Origin: Cyanothece sp. UBA12306
GTDB taxonomy: Bacteria > Cyanobacteriota > Cyanobacteriia > Cyanobacteriales > Microcystaceae
Direction: 5' to 3'
Length of the DNA: 18,710 nt
NCBI GenBank assembly: GCA_003448685.1
Contig: DLXW01000100.1
Location: 1-18,710 of the forward strand
Shown: positions 15,440-18,710 of the stretch, one piece after another
How the letters are laid out: the number at the start of each line of letters is the position of its first letter
Position numbering within the stretch: position 1 is the stretch's first letter
Translations under genes and position numbers: made by a program
The notes under the pieces: generated by a model
What the model was told of the DNA's origin: nothing
The model's database searches: none
The model's input: only the letters and a program-made list of their open reading frames with translations

Positions 15440-16975
15440 ATGTCTCAGAACATTGATAACATCAAGGACCACGTTGAGTTATTTCATCAGCCAGAGTACC
15501 AAGAGTTATTCGCCAACAAGAAAGCCATGGAAGGCATGGCTCCTGATGAAAAAGTCGCTGAAGTAGCAGAATGGACTAAAACCTGGGAATATCGGGAAAA
15601 GAACTTCGCTCGTGAAGCTTTGACCATCAACCCCGCTAAAGCTTGTCAACCTTTGGGTGCTATCTTAGCTGCGGTTGGATTTGAAGGAACTCTTCCTTTT
15701 GTTCATGGATCTCAAGGTTGCGTTGCTTACTTCCGTACCCACTTTACCCGTCACTTCAAAGAACCTTTCAGTGGTGTTTCTTCTTCCATGACTGAGGACG
15801 CAGCAGTCTTCGGTGGATTGAAAAATATGATCGATGGGTTACAGAACTCTTACACCCTTTATGAACCCAAAATGATTGCTGTCTGTACAACTTGTATGGC
15901 AGAAGTTATTGGAGATGACTTAGGGTCATTCATTGGTAACGCTAAGGCTGACGGTGCAATTCCTGAAGATTTCCCCGTTCCTTTCGCCCACACTCCTTCT
16001 TTCGTTGGTTCTCATATCACTGGATATGACAACATGATGAAAGCTATCCTCGGTAACTTAACCGAAGGCAAGAAAGCTGAAACCACCAACGGTAAGACCA
16101 ACTTCATCCCTGGGTTTGAAACCTATACCGGAAACCTACAGGAATTGAAGCACTTAGTTAGTGCTATGGGCGTTAATGCGACCATCTTAGGAGACAATGA
16201 ACTCTATTTAGATTCTCCTAACACTGGTGAGTTCAAAATGTACCAAGGCGGTACAACCTTAGAAGAAGGTGCTGATGCTATCAATGCAGAAAGAACCATC
16301 GCTTTACAAACCTATCCTACCGTTAAAACCCTCGAATACATCGAGAAAGAATGGAAGCAACCCACTGCTACCTATCGTCCTTGGGGTATCAAAGGAACCG
16401 ATGAATTCTTGACTGCTTTGTCTGAAATCACCGGAAATCCTGTTCCTCCTGAGTTAGAACTAGAACGGGGACGTGCTGTTGATGCCATGACCGATAGCCA
16501 TGCTTGGTTACACGGTAAAACCGCCGCTATCTACGGTGATCCCGATTTAGTCATCGGAATGTTACAGTTCATGTTAGAGATGGGTGTTGAACCTGTTCAT
16601 GTCTTGGTTCACAACTCTACTAAGGAATTTATTGCTGAAGCTGAAGCTTTACTTGCTTCTAGTCCTTATGGTCAAAAAGCCACCGTTTGGGGCGGTAAAG
16701 ACCTCTGGCACCTTCGTTCCTTACTCTTCACTGAGCCTGTTGACTTCTTAGTGGGTAACTCCTACGCTAAATATCTCCAGCGTGATACTGGTATTCCTTT
16801 AATCCGCATTGGATACCCCATCTTTGATCGTCATCACTTACACCGCTATTCTACCATCGGTTACAAGGGTGCGATTAACCTGCTCAATTGGTTAGTTAAC
16901 AGTCTATTTGAAGAAATCGACCGTAACACCAATATCCCCTCGAAGACCGATATTTCCTTCGATTTAATTCGTTAA
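15440..16975 (+). CDS. nifK: NifK, nitrogenase MoFe protein beta subunit
   Basis: The 511-aa subunit pairs with NifD and completes the P-cluster. Ligand cysteines are Cys69 (NPAKACQP), Cys94 ([13 protein letters not shown]) and Cys152 ([11 protein letters not shown]), and the serine-containing HTPSFVGSH follows. The first 50 residues are the short N-terminal extension usual in cyanobacterial NifK. The ATG is preceded by GGAG at 15428-15431 with an 8-base gap. It lies 167 bp after nifD and is complete. Confidence 0.98.
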   Translation: MSQNIDNIKDHVELFHQPEYQELFANKKAMEGMAPDEKVAEVAEWTKTWEYREKNFAREALTINPAKACQPLGAILAAVGFEGTLPFVHGSQGCVAYFRTHFTRHFKEPFSGVSSSMTEDAAVFGGLKNMIDGLQNSYTLYEPKMIAVCTTCMAEVIGDDLGSFIGNAKADGAIPEDFPVPFAHTPSFVGSHITGYDNMMKAILGNLTEGKKAETTNGKTNFIPGFETYTGNLQELKHLVSAMGVNATILGDNELYLDSPNTGEFKMYQGGTTLEEGADAINAERTIALQTYPTVKTLEYIEKEWKQPTATYRPWGIKGTDEFLTALSEITGNPVPPELELERGRAVDAMTDSHAWLHGKTAAIYGDPDLVIGMLQFMLEMGVEPVHVLVHNSTKEFIAEAEALLASSPYGQKATVWGGKDLWHLRSLLFTEPVDFLVGNSYAKYLQRDTGIPLIRIGYPIFDRHHLHRYSTIGYKGAINLLNWLVNSLFEEIDRNTNIPSKTDISFDLIR

Positions 16976-17040
16976 TCAAAGGTAGAAAAGGAAGAAAAGG
17001 GAGATCAGGGAGATTTTCCTCCCCCCTCCTCCCCTCCTTT
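16976..17040 (+). other. Purine-rich then 27-base pyrimidine tract after nifK
   Basis: Bases 16978-17013 are almost entirely purine (GGAAGAAAAGGGAGA among them), and 17014-17040 are entirely pyrimidine. The two halves are approximately complementary (AAAGG with CCTTT at the ends; GGGAG with CTCCC inside), so RNA could form a stem. It starts directly after the nifK stop. It could be a 3'-stabiliser; there is no terminal T-run like a standard terminator. Confidence 0.55.
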
Positions 17041-17043
17041 GGA

Positions 17044-17123
17044 GAAGTCAGAAGTCAGAAGTCAGAAGTCAGAAGTTGGTTTGCTTGGTGATTTTCGATT
17101 CTTGACTCCCGACTCCCCATTCC
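17044..17123. repeat. Heptad arrays, nifK-nifE gap
   Basis: Four perfect GAAGTCA units (17044-17071) and a partial fifth are followed, after about 30 bp, by three degenerate units TGACTCC, CGACTCC and CCATTCC (17103-17123). TGACTCC is complementary to GAAGTCA at six of seven bases. The unit differs from the GTGAATA family, but the facing arrangement is the same. Confidence 0.8.
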
Positions 17124-17167
17124 CGTTTTAATCGCTGGCACGTTAAATAAAGAAAGAGGAGTAGATA

Positions 17168-18580
17168 ATGGCACTCACCAAAGGCAAAATCAACGAGTTA
17201 CTGACGCAACCAGGGTGTGAACATAACCATAATAAGGAAGGACAAGGTAAAAATAAGGCTTGTACTCAACAGGCTCAACCTGGTGCAGCGCAAGGAGGTT
17301 GTGCTTTTGACGGGGCTTCTATTGCTTTAGTGCCTATCACCGATGTAGCTCATTTAGTCCACGGTTCTATTGCTTGTTCGGGTAATAGTTGGAATAGTCG
17401 GGGCAGTCTTAGTAGTGGTCCGATGACCTATAAAATGGGTTTTACTACAGATTTATCAGAAAATGACGTTATTTTTGGTGGTGAGAAAAAATTATATCAA
17501 GCGATCGCTCGTTTAATCAAACGCTATAGTCCAGCGGCTGTCTTTGTTTATTCTACCTGTGTCACGGCTTTAATTGGTGATGATCTTGATGCAGTTTGCA
17601 AAGCGGCTACTAAGAAATATGGAACTCCGATCATTCCTGTACACGCCCCTGGATTTGTCGGTAGTAAGAATATGGGAAACCGTCTCGGGGGTGAAGCCCT
17701 GCTTAATCATGTAGTGGGAACCCGTGAACCTGAATATACCACGGATTTTGATATTAATCTGATTGGGGAATATAATGTTGCTGGGGAAATGTGGGGTGTT
17801 TTACCTCTGTTTGAAAAACTGGGTATCCGCGTTTTAGCCAAGATTACAGGGGATGCACGTTATCAGGAAGTTTGTCAATCCCATCGTGCTAAACTCAATT
17901 TAATGATCTGCTCTAAGGCTCTGATTAATATGGCTACGGCTATGGAGGAGCGTTATGGAATTCCTTATATTGAGGAATCTTTTTATGGTATTGCAGACAT
18001 GAATCGTTGCTTGCGCAATATAGCAGCCTTTTTCGGTGATGCAGCACTGCAAGAACGGGTAGAACAATTAATTGAAGAAGAAACTGCTAAGTTAGATCAA
18101 GCTTTGGCCCCCTATCGGGAACGTCTTAAGGGTAAGCGAATGGTACTCTACACCGGAGGGGTTAAGAGTTGGTCTATTGTTTCTGCGGCACAAGATTTAG
18201 GGATGGAAGTGGTAGCCACTAGCACCAAAAAGAGTACAGAAGAAGATAAAGCTAAAATCAAAAAATTATTAGGTAAAGACGGCATTATGCTCGAAAAGGG
18301 CAATCCTGCGGAATTATTAAGGGTTGTGGAGCAAACTAAAGCCGATTTATTAGTAGCAGGGGGTCGTAATCAATATACAGCCCTCAAGGCGAGAATTCCT
18401 TTTTTGGATATTAACCAAGAACGGCATCATCCCTACGCTGGATATGAGGGAATGATTGAAATGGCCCGAGAATTGGATGAAGCAGTCCATAGTCCCATTT
18501 GGCGTTTGGTTCGTCAACCTTCCCCTTGGGAAATTTGGCAACAGGAACACGAAAGCTTACTAAATTTAGAAGCCGAATGA
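17168..18580 (+). CDS. nifE: NifE, FeMo-cofactor assembly scaffold subunit
   Basis: The 470-aa protein is a NifD-like subunit that forms, with NifN, the scaffold on which NifB-co matures. The N-terminal region has Cys17 and Cys32, then GCAFDGASIALVPITD (Cys45), HGSIACSGNSW (Cys70) and YSTCVTALIGDD (Cys131), and later LNLMICSKAL. The FeMo-co histidine region of NifD is replaced by FLDINQERHHPYAGYEG, as in NifE. AGAGGAG (17155-17161) lies 6 nt before the ATG. nifN is expected next but is not inside the window. Confidence 0.96.
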   Translation: MALTKGKINELLTQPGCEHNHNKEGQGKNKACTQQAQPGAAQGGCAFDGASIALVPITDVAHLVHGSIACSGNSWNSRGSLSSGPMTYKMGFTTDLSENDVIFGGEKKLYQAIARLIKRYSPAAVFVYSTCVTALIGDDLDAVCKAATKKYGTPIIPVHAPGFVGSKNMGNRLGGEALLNHVVGTREPEYTTDFDINLIGEYNVAGEMWGVLPLFEKLGIRVLAKITGDARYQEVCQSHRAKLNLMICSKALINMATAMEERYGIPYIEESFYGIADMNRCLRNIAAFFGDAALQERVEQLIEEETAKLDQALAPYRERLKGKRMVLYTGGVKSWSIVSAAQDLGMEVVATSTKKSTEEDKAKIKKLLGKDGIMLEKGNPAELLRVVEQTKADLLVAGGRNQYTALKARIPFLDINQERHHPYAGYEGMIEMARELDEAVHSPIWRLVRQPSPWEIWQQEHESLLNLEAE

Positions 18581-18710
18581 ATTAGGAATTCTAGGGCAGA
18601 AAATATCCACTTTCATTCTTCATTCTTCATTCTTCATTCTTCATTCTTCATTCTTCATTCTTCCTTCTTCATTCTTCATCACTATTAACTATTAACTATT
18701 AACTAAAATG
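18581..18710. other. Gap after nifE
   Basis: This is AT-rich sequence with heptad arrays (18612-18701). The final three bases of the window are ATG. They could be a start codon (nifN would be expected), but no ribosome-binding site precedes them and the reading frame cannot be seen. Confidence 0.4.
18612..18701. repeat. Heptad arrays after nifE
   Basis: Nine TTCATTC units (one is TTCCTTC) at 18612-18674 are followed by three perfect ACTATTA units (18681-18701). GAATGAA, the exact complement of TTCATTC, sits over the nifE stop codon at 18575-18581, so the transcript end could pair with the array. Confidence 0.9.

Overview
The window is the core of a cyanobacterial nitrogen-fixation (nif) cluster with its left edge. 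Evidence for a cyanobacterium: the gene order nifP/small ORFs/nifV-nifZ-nifT diverging from nifB-fdxN-nifS-nifU-nifH-nifD-nifK-nifE; five HIP1 octamers (GCGATCGC at 6181, 9797, 12336, 14757 and 17501); heptanucleotide tandem repeats between genes; cyanobacterium-specific small families (DUF2949, Asr1405-like); and AT-rich DNA. fdxN and nifD are uninterrupted, so the excision elements known in some heterocystous strains are absent. A non-heterocystous or unicellular diazotroph is plausible, but the genus cannot be fixed from the sequence.

Left edge (1-2888): the 3' end of an ISL3-type transposase, a 100-bp direct duplication containing perfect palindromes, a DUF29 gene, and a converging membrane/TPR/FecR-like gene broken by one frameshift and two in-frame TAG codons. 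This looks like an accessory, mobile-element-worn boundary.

Minus-strand nif arm (2889-7125, transcribed right to left): nifP (serine O-acetyltransferase), an Asr1405-like small protein, a DUF2949 protein, nifV (homocitrate synthase), nifZ, nifT, a [2Fe-2S] thioredoxin-like ferredoxin protein, and an ArsC-like nitrogenase-associated protein. Overlaps (nifV/nifZ 14 nt, ferredoxin/ArsC-like 8 nt) and short gaps suggest one operon.

Divergent control region (7126-8067): 942 bp without a convincing gene, rich in inverted repeats. The start-codon contexts of the two outward genes, nifP and nifB, share the 13-mer ACGGAATTYAATG, and its first 12 bases recur inside the gap.

Plus-strand nif arm (8068-18580): nifB (FeMo-cofactor core synthesis), a 66-aa cysteine protein resembling half of FdxN, fdxN, nifS and nifU (sulfur donor and Fe-S scaffold), nifH, nifD and nifK (the nitrogenase enzyme) and nifE (cofactor scaffold; its partner nifN presumably lies beyond the right end). 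Ligand cysteines and other key residues are present in these proteins, so the system looks functional. NifP and NifS supply cysteine and sulfur, NifU and NifB build clusters, NifV supplies homocitrate, NifE (with NifN) matures the cofactor, and NifZ and NifT probably assist maturation.

Between genes: nearly every gap of the plus arm from fdxN to beyond nifE, and two gaps in the minus arm, carries short heptanucleotide arrays, usually two facing families that are partly complementary and can fold back. Several stop codons lie inside these units. The nifH leader and the nifH-nifD gap carry the clearest RNA hairpins. Nothing here amounts to a proven new system; the best leads are the 66-aa FdxN-like gene, the paired heptad arrays and the shared nifP/nifB start motif.
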